A DNA stretch of 64,000 bases from Planctomycetota bacterium (GCA_023150475.1 JAKLKU010000001.1:124001-188000), one strand, 5' to 3'; positions 11,743-23,324 are shown, counted from the stretch's first letter. Translations and numbers: made by a program. Notes: generated by a model not told the origin, from the letters alone.

Positions 11743-12690
11743 ATGCGCACGGCCGCCGAGCGAACGACGCCGCCCGAGCCGCTGCCGCGCGCGCTCGCGA
11801 CGGCGCTCGAGGACTTCCTCACCGCGCTGCGCGTCGAAGCCGGCCTGGCGCGCTCGACTCTCGCCGCGTACCGCGGTGACCTCGAGCGCTTCTTCCGCTT
11901 CGGGGCGGAACGCGGCCGCACGCGGGTGGACGCGCTGACGGCCGACGACCTGGTCGACTTCCTCGCCGCGCGCCGCGCCGAAGGTGTCGGCGAAGCGACC
12001 GTGGCGCACCACTTGACCGTCGCGCGAATGTGCTTCCGCTTCCTGGTCGCCGAAGGCGAATTGCGCGTCGATCCGAGCGCGCGCATTCCGTCTCCGCGAC
12101 TGCGCAGTTTCCTGCCCTCGTTGCTGTCGACCGACGACGTCGAACGGCTGCTCGCCGCGCCGAGTCCGAAGCACCACGCTGCGTGGCGCGTCGAACGCGA
12201 CCGTGCGTTGCTCGAAGTGCTCTACGCCGCCGGTGCGCGCATCAGCGAAGCGATCGGCCTGCGCACCGACGCGATCGAACCGTCGCTGCGCGTCCTGCGC
12301 CTGACCGGCAAGGGCCAGAAGACGCGCATCGTTCCGTGCGGCGAGAAGGCGCGCGCCGCGTTGCTGCGTTGGATCGACGGCAGCCGGATGCGCATTCCCG
12401 GCGCGGCCCAGCGCGCGGAAGTCTTCCTGTCGAAGTCGGGCAAGCCGCTCGATCGTCTGACCGGCTGGCGCATCGTCAAGGACGCCGCACGCGCGGCGGG
12501 CCTGCCGAGCGACGTCTCGCCGCACACGCTGCGGCATTCGTTCGCGACGCACTTGATCGAAGGCGGCGCGGATTTGCGCAGCGTCCAGGAAATGCTCGGC
12601 CACGCGTCGATCCGCACGACCGAGGTGTACACGCACCTCGACGGCGAGCACGTGCTCGCGATCCACCGCCTCCACCATCCGCGGGGCTGA
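11743..12690 (+). CDS. xerD: Tyrosine recombinase XerD
   Basis: A 315-residue site-specific recombinase that would resolve chromosome dimers at dif. It has the N-terminal SAM-like domain (residues ~20-110) and the catalytic set R166 (ARISEA), K190, H261-x2-R264 (HTLRHSFATHL), H287 (LGHASI) and nucleophile Y296 (VYTHL). The C-terminal LHHPRG ending fits XerD better than XerC. No integration site or mobile element is adjacent, so a housekeeping role is likely. The ATG at 11743 gives a normal-length protein; the 42 extra codons upstream look non-coding. Confidence 0.9.
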   Translation: MRTAAERTTPPEPLPRALATALEDFLTALRVEAGLARSTLAAYRGDLERFFRFGAERGRTRVDALTADDLVDFLAARRAEGVGEATVAHHLTVARMCFRFLVAEGELRVDPSARIPSPRLRSFLPSLLSTDDVERLLAAPSPKHHAAWRVERDRALLEVLYAAGARISEAIGLRTDAIEPSLRVLRLTGKGQKTRIVPCGEKARAALLRWIDGSRMRIPGAAQRAEVFLSKSGKPLDRLTGWRIVKDAARAAGLPSDVSPHTLRHSFATHLIEGGADLRSVQEMLGHASIRTTEVYTHLDGEHVLAIHRLHHPRG

Positions 12691-12850
12691 AGTCTTTTCG
12701 CACCGGCCGGCGCGCGCCGCGGCGAGACGACGTCCTACGCCGCGGCGCCGAGCCCCCCGTCACTCGCGCCTGGCGGCGGCGGTCGCCTCGCGGCACGCCG
12801 GAGCACCAATTCCCGGCGCGCCTGTTACCCTGGGCTCCGGAGATCCAGCG

Positions 12851-13633
12851 ATGCGCGCCGTACTCGTCCTCTTGTTGTTGGTCGCCGGAGGCGCGTTCTT
12901 CCTGACCTCGCAGGAAGAAACCGGAGCGCGCGAGCCCGACCCGGCGAACGTGCGGGTTTCGCGCGGCCGGCTCCAGCGCGACGAAGCGATCGAGAACCCG
13001 ATGCTCGCGACCGAGATCGAAGCGGACGCGGATGGTCACGTGACCGTGTTCTTCGGCGATCAAGTCGAGGATCCATCGCGCGGCGGCATCCACGTCGCCG
13101 GCCGGGTGGTCGATCCGCGCGGCGAGCCCGTGCAAGGCCTCGCGCTCGGCTATCGCTCGAACGCCGAGCTCGGCGCGGAGCCCGACACCGAAGAAGTGCG
13201 ATGCGACGGCCGCGGCGAGTTCACGCTCGTCGCGCGTTCGACCTACGCGGAGTTCGCGTGCGAGGACTCGCGTTGGGCGCTGCTCTTCGCCGGCGTCGAG
13301 GAGAACGGCGGCGCCGGTTTCCGCATTACGCTGATCGCTGCGCCGACGACGCCGTGCGCCGGCGTCGTCACCGATCGTGCGGGTCACCGCATCGAAGGTG
13401 CGCGCGTGCAAGTCTCCGGACGCGTCGAAGTGCCGCGCGCGAAGAACCTGACGTCGCACGAGTTCTCGCGCCGGATCGAGACCGACGAGCGAGGACACTT
13501 CGACTTCGGCCGCGTGCCTTTGCTCTCGCCGACGTCGCTCGTCGCGCTGACGCCCGACCTCGGCTCCGCGGAGCTCGAGTTGGTCGCTGCGGAGGAACGC
13601 GAACTGTCGCTCGTCCTCCAAGGCACGCGCTGA
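12851..13633 (+). CDS. Membrane-anchored carboxypeptidase-regulatory-like protein
   Basis: A 260-residue protein with an N-terminal hydrophobic segment (MRAVLVLLLLVAGGAFF) acting as a signal or anchor. Two beta-sandwich modules of the carboxypeptidase regulatory-like type follow, recognisable from GIHVAGRVVDPRGEPVQG and PCAGVVTDRAGHRIEGARV. These immunoglobulin-like modules bind proteins or glycans and have no catalytic residues. The same modules occur in the sigma-factor fusion 0.7 kb downstream and in the interrupted gene at 43-44 kb, suggesting one expanded local family. Function is unknown. Confidence 0.65.
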   Translation: MRAVLVLLLLVAGGAFFLTSQEETGAREPDPANVRVSRGRLQRDEAIENPMLATEIEADADGHVTVFFGDQVEDPSRGGIHVAGRVVDPRGEPVQGLALGYRSNAELGAEPDTEEVRCDGRGEFTLVARSTYAEFACEDSRWALLFAGVEENGGAGFRITLIAAPTTPCAGVVTDRAGHRIEGARVQVSGRVEVPRAKNLTSHEFSRRIETDERGHFDFGRVPLLSPTSLVALTPDLGSAELELVAAEERELSLVLQGTR

Positions 13634-13696
13634 CGCCGCGTGTGCGCCGCGGCGCCCGTCCGCACCGCCCCCACACCTCCAGGACCCGTCGCCACG

Positions 13697-14338
13697 ATGA
13701 CCGCCATTGCCGTCGCAGCGCATCCGCTGCTCGAAGCCGTCGCTTTCACCGCCGAGCTCCCGCGCCCGCTCGGTGAGCTCGCGACGCCGCCCGAACTGGT
13801 CTCGCTGCTCTCGACCCGCGCGAACGCGCCGCTCCAGTCCTCCGACGCCGTGCGCGCCGCGGTGCGCGATCTCCTCCGCCACGGCGGCTTCAAGCCGACC
13901 GGGCGCTCCAAGCCCGCGTCCGAGTACCTGATCCGCGCCGCGGACGAAGGTGTGCTCGCGAGCATCAACCTCGTGGTCGACGCGTGCAACGTGACGTCGC
14001 TGCACTCCGGCTTGCCGATCAGCGTGATCGACCTCGACCGCGGCCGCGAGCCCTACTCGATCGCCGTGCAGCCACCGGGCGCGAGTTACGTGTTCAACGC
14101 GTCGGGCCAGACGATCGACGTCGCCGGTCTGTTGTGCCTCGGCGACGCCGATGGTCCTTGCGCGAACGCGGTCAAGGACGCGCAACGCACGAAGACGCGG
14201 CCGGAGACGACCCGCGTGCTCGCCGTGATCTGGGGCACGCGCGAGCTGCCCGGCCGCGCGCGCGAAGTCGCCGACTGGTACCGCAAGCTGCTCGAGGACG
14301 CCGGCGCACGAACGGCCGTCGTCGCGCTCGGCGGCTAG
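13697..14338 (+). CDS. B3/B4 domain protein (phenylalanyl-tRNA synthetase beta editing-domain homologue)
   Basis: A 213-residue cytosolic protein that is essentially one B3/B4 domain, the fold that edits mischarged Tyr-tRNA(Phe) in PheT. Recognisable parts are SEYLIRAADEG, SINLVVDACNVTSLHSGLPISVIDLD and the closing ETTRVLAVIWGTREL. Stand-alone versions are thought to deacylate or bind tRNA or small metabolites, but few have been tested. The ATG at 13697 is preferred; the frame upstream is Pro-rich. The stop is only 10 bases from the stop of the convergent sigma-factor gene. Confidence 0.8.
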   Translation: MTAIAVAAHPLLEAVAFTAELPRPLGELATPPELVSLLSTRANAPLQSSDAVRAAVRDLLRHGGFKPTGRSKPASEYLIRAADEGVLASINLVVDACNVTSLHSGLPISVIDLDRGREPYSIAVQPPGASYVFNASGQTIDVAGLLCLGDADGPCANAVKDAQRTKTRPETTRVLAVIWGTRELPGRAREVADWYRKLLEDAGARTAVVALGG

Positions 14339-14348
14339 CGGCGCCGCG

Positions 14349-16979
14349 TCAGAAGACCACGGTCGTCACCCGGTTCGGTTCGAGCGCGACCGGCATGCGC
14401 GCGACTTCGACGTCGCCGTCGTAGAGGACGAGCGTCCTCGCCGCCGAGCTCACCGAGATCACCGGCGTGCGTCCGCCTTCCACGTCGACGGCCGTGAACG
14501 CATTGACGCTGCCTCCGCGGATCAGCAGGAGGTCGAGCACGTTGCCGTCGCCGTCGAGCGCTTCCAGACGGTCGCCGCGGTCGCGCGTCGGCGCGAGTTC
14601 GACTTGGAAGTTGCAGCGCGCGTGCACGACCACCGACCATGCCGCGGGGTCGTCGTCCGGACCGAGGACCGCGGCGGCGGGCAACACGTGATCGCCTTGG
14701 AAGTCGAGCGCGACGCCGTGTTTCGGCACGTCCTCGAGCTCGAACCAACCGTCGGCGTCGGTTTCGACGCGTTGGCCTTGTTGATAGAGCACGACTTGCA
14801 CGCGTCCGCCGTACACGCGGCCCGTCGTGTCGACGACGTTCATCCGCTCGCGCACGCGAACGTCGGCGAGCGGGCGGCCCCGATCGTCGAGCACGCGCCC
14901 ACGGAAGCGCGGCCAACGCTCTCCGAGCGGCAGCACCACTTGCACGTCGTCGCGGCCGGCGGCGAACGGGTCGCTCGTCGCGAGCGCGAGTGGCTCGCTC
15001 GACAGCACCGAGAGTCGATAGTCGCGGTCGAGCAGCCCGTCGATGCGGAAGCGGCCCTCTTCGTCGGTCTCGACCCAGTGCCAGAACGCGCTCGGAGGTC
15101 CGACGCGCATCCAGTAGTCGTTGAAGACGTCGCCGTCCGAGTCCGGCTCCGGCCCTTCGAAGACCTGCGCCGGGATCTCCGCGCCGGCGAGCAGACCTTC
15201 GAGCGGCGCCGGGAACGAGCCGATCACGCCGAACGGCGTCGGATCCGCGACCCACACTTTGACGCCCTCGAGCGGTTTCGCGGCGGCGTCGACGACCCGG
15301 CCCGCGAGCGACAGCGTCGGCCGCGAGAGCCGCAGCGTCACCGAGCTCGGCCACGCGCCGCCGGGACGTTCGACGCGGTCCGGCAGGAAGCCCGCCTTTG
15401 CCGCGGTCACGGCGTCCGCAGTGACGGCGCGAGCGAGATCGAGCTCGAACGTGCCGTCGCTGGCGCTCTTCGTCGAGGCGAGTCCACAAGCGACGCGCGC
15501 TGCGGCGACGCCGCGGCCTTCGCCGTCGACGACTCGCCCGCGCAGCGCGCCCGCCAACGCCGCGGTCGGACGCGAGAGCGTCAGCACGAGCCCGGAAGCG
15601 TCGGCCGTCGGCGCGTCGAGCGACGCCGCCGTGTAGCCGTCGAGCACGGCGCGCAGACGGGCGCCGGCGACCGCGGGCACGCGCGTGAGCTCGAACGTGC
15701 CGTCGCGCGCACTCGCCGTCGCGAACGTCGGCGGCTCGCTGCCTTCGAGCACGTCGACGAAGCGCGCTTCGAAGCTCTCCGGCAGACGATAGGAAACGCG
15801 TGCGTTCGCAAGCGACTCGCCGTGTTCCTCCTCGACCCGACCGGAGAGCACGAGCGGCGGCGCGACGACCACCAGCGGTTCGTGCCGCGAGTGCCGTTGC
15901 CACACGCCGGCGCGGACCTCGGCCCAACGAGCGTCGACGACGCGAGCACGACCGCTCGGCGCGTTCGCGACGAGCGAGAACCCGCCGTCGGCCGACGACA
16001 GGCAACGCGCGGACTGCGCGCCTTCGAGCGCGAGCTCGACGCCGCCGACCGCGCGGCCTTCGGCGTCGATCACGTGTCCCGTGACGGCGTACGTGTTCGC
16101 GGCGGCTGCCGTGGTGGAGTCGGCTAGCGGCGCGGGCCGCTCCGGCGCGCGCAACGCCCCGGGCAGCACCCCGGTGAAGGCCTCGGTGCGCGCCTCCGCC
16201 ACGGGTGCGGAAGCGAGCGCCGCGCCGTCCGCGCGGCCCGGCGCATCGGCCGGCTCGGCCGGCTCGGCGGTCGCCGGCGCGTCCGACGGCGCACCGCCTT
16301 CCGAGTCGCTGCGTTCGAGCCACCACCACCCCCCTACCGCCGCCAACACTGCGCACACGACGAGCACTTTCGCTTTCACGAGCAACACTCCGATCTGGGT
16401 GCCGAGCCGAGCTCCACCGCCGAGTCCGCTTGCGTTGCCGATCCACGGCCACGCCGAAACGTCGACCGCGAGCCACAGGATCGATGCTGGCGCCGTGCCG
16501 CCGAGCTCGCGTTCGAGTCTCGCGCGCAACTGCGCGTGCGCCCGGGTGAGCCGGCTCTCCACGGTCGCCGCCACGACACCTTCGGCCGCGGCGATCGCGC
16601 GCACGCTCTCGCCTCCGAAGTGCCGGCGCAGCACCGTCGAGCGATACGGTTCGTCGAGCGCGAGCACGGCGGCGACGAGCCGCTGCTGCAGTTCGGCGCG
16701 AGCGACGAGCTCGTCCGCGCCTTCTCGTGCTTCCGGCGCCGCCGCGTCGAGTTCACGCGCGGCGCGGCGCACGTCCGCGCGGCGCGCCTGGCGCACCAGG
16801 TTCCTCACGACGCCCGCAAGCCACGCGCGTCCGCCGCGCGCGCCTTGCCGCGCCGCGAGCCACGCCTCCTGCGCGACGTCGTCGGCGGTCGCGGCGTCGC
16901 GCACGAGCGTGCGCGCGAGCCGCCGCGTCCACGCGAGGTCGGCGAGCAGGAGATCGGGCTCGGAGGTCGGCGGAGTCAT
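14349..16979 (-). CDS. ECF sigma factor fused to a transmembrane segment and carboxypeptidase-regulatory-like repeats
   Basis: An 876-residue fusion. Residues ~10-66 look like sigma region 2 (DAATADDVAQEAWLAA) and ~95-160 like region 4 (LDEPYRSTVLRRHFG, then a helix-turn-helix AIAAAEGVVAATVESRLTRA). A single membrane helix spans ~197-221. After an Ala/Pro/Glu linker come about five beta-sandwich repeats with the pattern GRVVDxxGRPLxxVxV (around 297, 375, 475, 550 and 685). The layout predicts a cytoplasmic sigma domain tied to an outward-facing sensor array, so one polypeptide may combine sensor, anti-sigma tether and sigma factor. Release would need proteolysis or conformational change, which is inference. 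The ATG at 16979 is chosen over one 14 codons upstream. Confidence 0.85.
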   Translation of the reverse strand: MTPPTSEPDLLLADLAWTRRLARTLVRDAATADDVAQEAWLAARQGARGGRAWLAGVVRNLVRQARRADVRRAARELDAAAPEAREGADELVARAELQQRLVAAVLALDEPYRSTVLRRHFGGESVRAIAAAEGVVAATVESRLTRAHAQLRARLERELGGTAPASILWLAVDVSAWPWIGNASGLGGGARLGTQIGVLLVKAKVLVVCAVLAAVGGWWWLERSDSEGGAPSDAPATAEPAEPADAPGRADGAALASAPVAEARTEAFTGVLPGALRAPERPAPLADSTTAAAANTYAVTGHVIDAEGRAVGGVELALEGAQSARCLSSADGGFSLVANAPSGRARVVDARWAEVRAGVWQRHSRHEPLVVVAPPLVLSGRVEEEHGESLANARVSYRLPESFEARFVDVLEGSEPPTFATASARDGTFELTRVPAVAGARLRAVLDGYTAASLDAPTADASGLVLTLSRPTAALAGALRGRVVDGEGRGVAAARVACGLASTKSASDGTFELDLARAVTADAVTAAKAGFLPDRVERPGGAWPSSVTLRLSRPTLSLAGRVVDAAAKPLEGVKVWVADPTPFGVIGSFPAPLEGLLAGAEIPAQVFEGPEPDSDGDVFNDYWMRVGPPSAFWHWVETDEEGRFRIDGLLDRDYRLSVLSSEPLALATSDPFAAGRDDVQVVLPLGERWPRFRGRVLDDRGRPLADVRVRERMNVVDTTGRVYGGRVQVVLYQQGQRVETDADGWFELEDVPKHGVALDFQGDHVLPAAAVLGPDDDPAAWSVVVHARCNFQVELAPTRDRGDRLEALDGDGNVLDLLLIRGGSVNAFTAVDVEGGRTPVISVSSAARTLVLYDGDVEVARMPVALEPNRVTTVVF

Positions 16980-17071
16980 CGCGAACGCAAGGAATGGTCG
17001 CCGAGTCGCCGCACCCGGCAACCGCTTACACAGGAGCTACGCCGCACGAGCGCGGCGATTTCGCGCCGGCG

Positions 17072-18904
17072 TCAGCGCGCCAAGCGCTCGCGCAGACGTT
17101 CGGCGAGCTCGCGGCCGATGCCGGGCACCGCGGCGACTTCCTCGATGCTCGCTTCGCGGATGCCCGCGACGCTGCCGAAGCGCCGCAGGAGCGCCTTGCG
17201 CTTCGCCGCGCCGACGCCGGGCACGGAGTCGAGCACCGAACGGATCTTGCCGCGCTCCTTGCGGTGGTACGTGATCGCGAAACGGTGCGCTTCGTCGCGG
17301 ATGCGCTCGAGCAGGTGCCGCGCCGGCGAGTGCCGCGAGAGCTCCAGCGGTTCGGCCGCGTTCGGCAGACAGAGGCGCTCTTCGCTCGCCGCCTTCTTCG
17401 CGCCCGCCACTTTGCGCTCCGAGCGCGCCTTCGCGAGCCCGACGATCGGCACGTCGAAAGCGCCCGCCTCGTCGCGCGCGGCGAGTGCGCTCGCGAGTTG
17501 CGCCGGCCCGCCGTCGATCACGACCAGATCGGGCAACTCGAATTCCTCGACACCGCGGCGCAACGAGCGCCCGACGACTTCGCGCATCGACGCGAAATCG
17601 TCCTGGCCCTCGACGTTGCGCACCTTGAAGCGTCGATACCCGGCCTTGTCCGCGTGTCCGTGGCGGAAGCGCACGCGCGACGCGACGACGTGCGCGCCTT
17701 GGAAGTTCGACACGTCGAAGCAGTCGATCACTTCGGGAGGCTCGTCGAGGTCGCAGAGCCGCGCGAGTTCGGCGAGCGCCGCGTCTTCGAGCGCGCCTTC
17801 GCGTTCGCGCTGCGCCAGCGCCGTGCGGGCGTTCTCCGCGGCGAGGTCGAGCATCCGCCGGCGCTCTCCGCCGGCGGGCACGACGAACTCGAGGCCGCGA
17901 CCGAGCGCGTATTGCAGGAGCTCCGCGTCCGCCGGCAGCTCCGGCAGCACGATTTCGCTCGGCGGCTCGCGCCGGCCCGCGCCGTAGAGCGCCGTCAGCA
18001 CGCTGTGCCAGAGCTCCGGCTCCGGCAGTTCGGATTGGAAGAGGTGCGTGCGGCTCTCGGACAGGAAGCCGTCGCGGAAACCGAGGCGCTGCACGACCGC
18101 TTCACGGCCCGCGCGGGCGAGCGCGAGCACGTCGCGGTCCTTGGTGTCGCTCGTGCGGACGCCTTGGCGTTCGACGGTGCGGCGCAGCGCACCGAGGCGA
18201 TCGCGCCACGCCGCGGCACGTTCGTACGCGAGCTCGGCGGCTGCGGCGCGCATGCGGCTCTCGAGCTCGTCCTCGAGCTCGCGCACGTCGCCGGAGAGCA
18301 CGCGCGCGGCGCGTTCGAGCATCTCGCGGTACTCGGGCTCGCCGATCAACCCGACGCACGGCGCCGCGCAGAGTCCGATCTGGTGCTTGAGGCACGGCCG
18401 CGTGCGGTGGTCGAACACGCTGTCCGGACAGTCGCGCAGCGGAATGACGCGGTGCAAGTCGGACAACGTGCGCCGGAGCGAGCTCGTCGACGCGAACGGG
18501 CCGAAGAAACGCGAGCGCCCGCCGGGCTGCTTCTCCTTCGGACTGTGCGCACGGACGAACTTGAAGCGTGGGAAGCGCTCGCCGAGGTCGAGCCGCAGCA
18601 TCAGGAACGACTTGTCGTCCTTGAGGCGGATGTTGTGCGGCGGTTTCTCCTTCTTGATCAGCGAGTCCTCGAGCAGCACGGCTTCCTGCTCGGTGCGCGT
18701 GACGATCGTCTCGACGCTCTGCGCTTCGGCGACCAGGAAGCGCACGAGCAAACGGCCGTCCCCTCCCGGCCGCCGGTAGCTGCGCAGCCGCGCCTTGAGG
18801 TCCGCCGCCTTGCCGACGTAGAGCACCTTGCCGCCGGCGTCGCGGAAGAGGTACACGCCCGGTTTCTCCGGGACGCCGTCGATCGACCACGCGGGCTCGC
18901 TCAT
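17072..18904 (-). CDS. uvrC: Excinuclease ABC subunit C
   Basis: A 610-residue nuclease that makes both incisions in nucleotide excision repair. The N-terminus has the GIY-YIG 3'-incision domain (PGVYLFRDAGGKVLYVGKA), a UVR motif lies near residue 210, the RNase H-like 5'-incision domain contains DCFDVSNFQG and VVIDGGPAQ, and the C-terminus has two helix-hairpin-helix motifs (DSVPGVGAAKRKALL, VAAVPGIGRELAERL). The start MSEPAWSIDG at 18904 is the family start; the 92 codons before it run through the divergent promoter region. uvrB lies 2.1 kb away in the same direction. Confidence 0.96.
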   Translation of the reverse strand: MSEPAWSIDGVPEKPGVYLFRDAGGKVLYVGKAADLKARLRSYRRPGGDGRLLVRFLVAEAQSVETIVTRTEQEAVLLEDSLIKKEKPPHNIRLKDDKSFLMLRLDLGERFPRFKFVRAHSPKEKQPGGRSRFFGPFASTSSLRRTLSDLHRVIPLRDCPDSVFDHRTRPCLKHQIGLCAAPCVGLIGEPEYREMLERAARVLSGDVRELEDELESRMRAAAAELAYERAAAWRDRLGALRRTVERQGVRTSDTKDRDVLALARAGREAVVQRLGFRDGFLSESRTHLFQSELPEPELWHSVLTALYGAGRREPPSEIVLPELPADAELLQYALGRGLEFVVPAGGERRRMLDLAAENARTALAQREREGALEDAALAELARLCDLDEPPEVIDCFDVSNFQGAHVVASRVRFRHGHADKAGYRRFKVRNVEGQDDFASMREVVGRSLRRGVEEFELPDLVVIDGGPAQLASALAARDEAGAFDVPIVGLAKARSERKVAGAKKAASEERLCLPNAAEPLELSRHSPARHLLERIRDEAHRFAITYHRKERGKIRSVLDSVPGVGAAKRKALLRRFGSVAGIREASIEEVAAVPGIGRELAERLRERLAR

Positions 18905-19032
18905 CGGCGGCGATTGTCGCCCGCGAGCTTGCACTTTCCACACGAGGTTCCGCGGCGGCGGGCCACGCCAGTCGCTCGCGCCAGGCGTAGACTGGGTCGC
19001 GTCCCCGCTCGTCTGGTCCACAGGAGGTCCCC

Positions 19033-20700
19033 ATGTTCGTGTCGGCCTTGCCGTTCGTGTTCGCCGCGCTCGCACCTTCCTCGAACGACGTCCCGTCCAC
19101 GGGCGCTGCGCGCGCCGAACACGTCGAAGTGACGCCGCAGGGCGCGTTCGTGCGTTCGAGCCGCGGCCTCGGCGCCGCATCGGGCGCGCAGAAGTCGACT
19201 GCCGCCGGCGCGTTGTGGAGCTACGCGGACAACGGGCTCGCGTGGATCGCGACGGCCGCCTCGATCGGCAACCGCGGAGGCCAAGTGTTCGCGGAGTTCG
19301 ACTTGAACAACGAACGCGCCGAGCTCTTCTCGGTCTACGACTCGTCGCCGCCCGTGCCGGTCTGGACCGACACGACGCCGTTCGGCACCGAGTTCCGCCA
19401 AGTCGCGAGCGCGGACGAGCTCCCGATCCACGTCGCGATCGACCAAATCGTGCTCAGCGGTCAGATGACGACGCGCCAAGCCGTCCTGCGCAAGTACACG
19501 TCGTCGTCGGGCACGCCCGACTGGACGTACACGTTCGCGCCGGTGATCAACGCGGGCTCGGCGGTCGGCATCTCGCGCGACGGCCAGAAGATCGTCGCGG
19601 CGATCTTCGACGACACGAACTGGGAAGTGGAGATCGCGGTGTTCGGCCCCGGCTCGAACGTGCCGCTCTCGTACACCGTCGTGCCGACCGGCACCAACAA
19701 CTACCTCGGCGGCTTCGACCTCTCCGCCGACGGCTCGATGTTGTACTTCACCGGCGGCTCGACGTTCCACCTGTTCGACGTCGCGGCGACGCAAGTCGTG
19801 TTCAGCGGTTCGCTCCAAGGGCTCTTCCCGAGCCATGCGATCTCCGGCGACGGCAGCGTGTTCGCGTTCGGCGGGTTCAACTCGCTCTACGTGTGGGAGA
19901 AACAAGGAGCGACCTGGGCGCAGACCTTCACGCGCACGGTCGCCGGCCAGTGCTACTGCGGCGAAGTCGACGTCTCCGACGACGGTTCGACGATCGCGTC
20001 GGGCTGGATCTTCTACTCGAACTACCTGACGGTGCGCGTCGAAGCGCTCGACGTCGCCACCAAGACGACGACGATGTCGCACGTGACGACCGGGCTCGGC
20101 GCGAAGCAGAACATCGTCTCGGACGTGTCGATCTCCGCCGACGGCAAACGGTTCGCCGTCGGCACGTGGGGCGACGCGAACAACTCGGCACCCGAGTTGC
20201 GTCTCTACGACCGCGCCCAGAGCACGCCCGTCGCGACGATCGACACGCCGGGTTCGATCTTCGACGTGGAAATCTCCGCGGACGGCAAACGTGCGATCGG
20301 CGGCTCGAAGGCCGTACACGCGAACGACTTCGGCAACGGCGGACGGCTCGACTTGCTCGACGGCGGCGGTTCCGATCTGCAACTGCGGGGAAGTCCGCGG
20401 ATCGGCTCGACCGTGCAGTTCGACCTGCACTTCGCGCCGGGCAAGAACGCCTTCCTGATGCAGTCGCTCGGACACGATCCGACGCCGACGACGTTCCCCG
20501 GCATCGGGACGTTGCACATCGACCGCGCTACGCTGACGTTCCTCCCGGCCGGCGTCGTGCCGCCGAGCGGCATCGCGACGAAGAGCTTCTCGATCGCGGC
20601 GAATCCGGCGCTGATCGGCACGTCGCTCTTCTTCCAAGGCTTCAGCGTGCCGCCGCGCCAAGTCTCGACCGATTGGATCGAGATGACGATCCTGCCCTGA
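19033..20700 (+). CDS. Secreted beta-propeller-like protein
   Basis: A 555-residue predicted secreted protein. A hydrophobic N-terminus (MFVSALPFVFAALA) acts as a signal, and the body has repeated WD40/YVTN-like blades built on the pattern SxDGxxIxxG (VGISRDGQKIVA, DLSADGSMLYF, AISGDGSVFAFG, DVSDDGSTIASG, SISADGKRFAVG, EISADGKRAIGG). A C-terminal ~140-residue beta domain ends in WIEMTILP. A strong Shine-Dalgarno (AGGAGGT, from 19022) lies just before the ATG, unlike most genes here, suggesting high expression. Role unknown; surface adhesion or matrix function is a guess. Confidence 0.75.
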   Translation: MFVSALPFVFAALAPSSNDVPSTGAARAEHVEVTPQGAFVRSSRGLGAASGAQKSTAAGALWSYADNGLAWIATAASIGNRGGQVFAEFDLNNERAELFSVYDSSPPVPVWTDTTPFGTEFRQVASADELPIHVAIDQIVLSGQMTTRQAVLRKYTSSSGTPDWTYTFAPVINAGSAVGISRDGQKIVAAIFDDTNWEVEIAVFGPGSNVPLSYTVVPTGTNNYLGGFDLSADGSMLYFTGGSTFHLFDVAATQVVFSGSLQGLFPSHAISGDGSVFAFGGFNSLYVWEKQGATWAQTFTRTVAGQCYCGEVDVSDDGSTIASGWIFYSNYLTVRVEALDVATKTTTMSHVTTGLGAKQNIVSDVSISADGKRFAVGTWGDANNSAPELRLYDRAQSTPVATIDTPGSIFDVEISADGKRAIGGSKAVHANDFGNGGRLDLLDGGGSDLQLRGSPRIGSTVQFDLHFAPGKNAFLMQSLGHDPTPTTFPGIGTLHIDRATLTFLPAGVVPPSGIATKSFSIAANPALIGTSLFFQGFSVPPRQVSTDWIEMTILP

Positions 20701-20707
20701 CGCGGGT

Positions 20708-20788
20708 GCTCGGCACGCTTCGTGTCGGTCGCGCGCTCGGCACGCGGCGTGCTGAGCACCTGCTCGGCACGCGGCGCGCATTTTTTGC
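20708..20788. repeat. Degenerate 27-bp tandem repeat, 3 copies
   Basis: The 11-mer GCTCGGCACGC recurs at 20708, 20735 and 20762, exactly 27 bases apart. The rest of each unit has diverged. The array begins 8 bases after the stop of the propeller gene. Confidence 0.7.
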
Positions 20789-20926
20789 GCTGCGTCGATG
20801 TGCGCATCGAGTGCGCGACCTTCGAAACCCGAGCTAGACTCCAACCGGACTTCGACACCCGCCTCGCAAACAACGAGCAGCGGATCGCGGCCGCGATCCA
20901 AAATCAGGCGCCGCGCCGAAGTCTCT

Positions 20927-20962
20927 AGCGGCCTCGCGACACCCAAGTGTCGCGAGGCCGCT
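20927..20962. terminator. Strong hairpin between convergent genes
   Basis: A perfect 16-base stem (20927-20942 with 20947-20962) closes a CCAA tetraloop. It lies between the stops of the propeller gene and uvrB, so it could end transcripts from both sides. Neither side has a clean T tract, so its strength as an intrinsic terminator is uncertain; it may instead protect 3' ends. Confidence 0.65.
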
Positions 20963-21007
20963 TGCTTCCCGCGACGCGCGCGAACACGGCGAACGCCCGT
21001 CGTCGCG

Positions 21008-23089
<2,082 letters not shown>

Positions 23090-23324
23090 GCGACGCAAGG
23101 TAATCGATGCGCGGCGCGCCTTGCAGCCCCCGGACGGCGTCCGTACCTTGGCGTGCGCGTTCGTTCGGACGCGGCGCGCCGGAAGCTCGAGTTCGGCCCG
23201 CTCGCGAGCTTCCGCCCGCGATCCTCGCGCTCGAGCCGCGGCTCGAATTCCCCAGTCGCGCCTCCGACGTCCGCCCTCGCTCTCGACACCGCAACGCCCC
23301 TTCACGCAGGAAGCCCGAGCCGCC

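Larger units (their letters stand above)
20701..21007. other. Gene-free junction between convergent genes, with repeat and hairpins
   Basis: This 307-base interval separates the stops of the propeller gene and uvrB. It holds a degenerate 27-base repeat, a T6 tract (20781-20786), a TAGACT element at 20835, an 18-base palindrome at 20882-20899 and a 16-bp hairpin at 20927-20962. A 68-codon frame (20722-20928) crosses it but has no ribosome site and starts inside the repeat. Confidence 0.6.

Noticed and set aside
11743..12690. Integrase of a mobile element
   Set aside because: The length, the XerD-like C-terminus and the lack of attachment-site repeats, tRNA target or cargo genes point to the housekeeping recombinase.
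20722..20928. A 68-residue small protein
   Set aside because: It has no ribosome site, starts inside a degenerate repeat, and its end coincides with the hairpin; coding character is weak.
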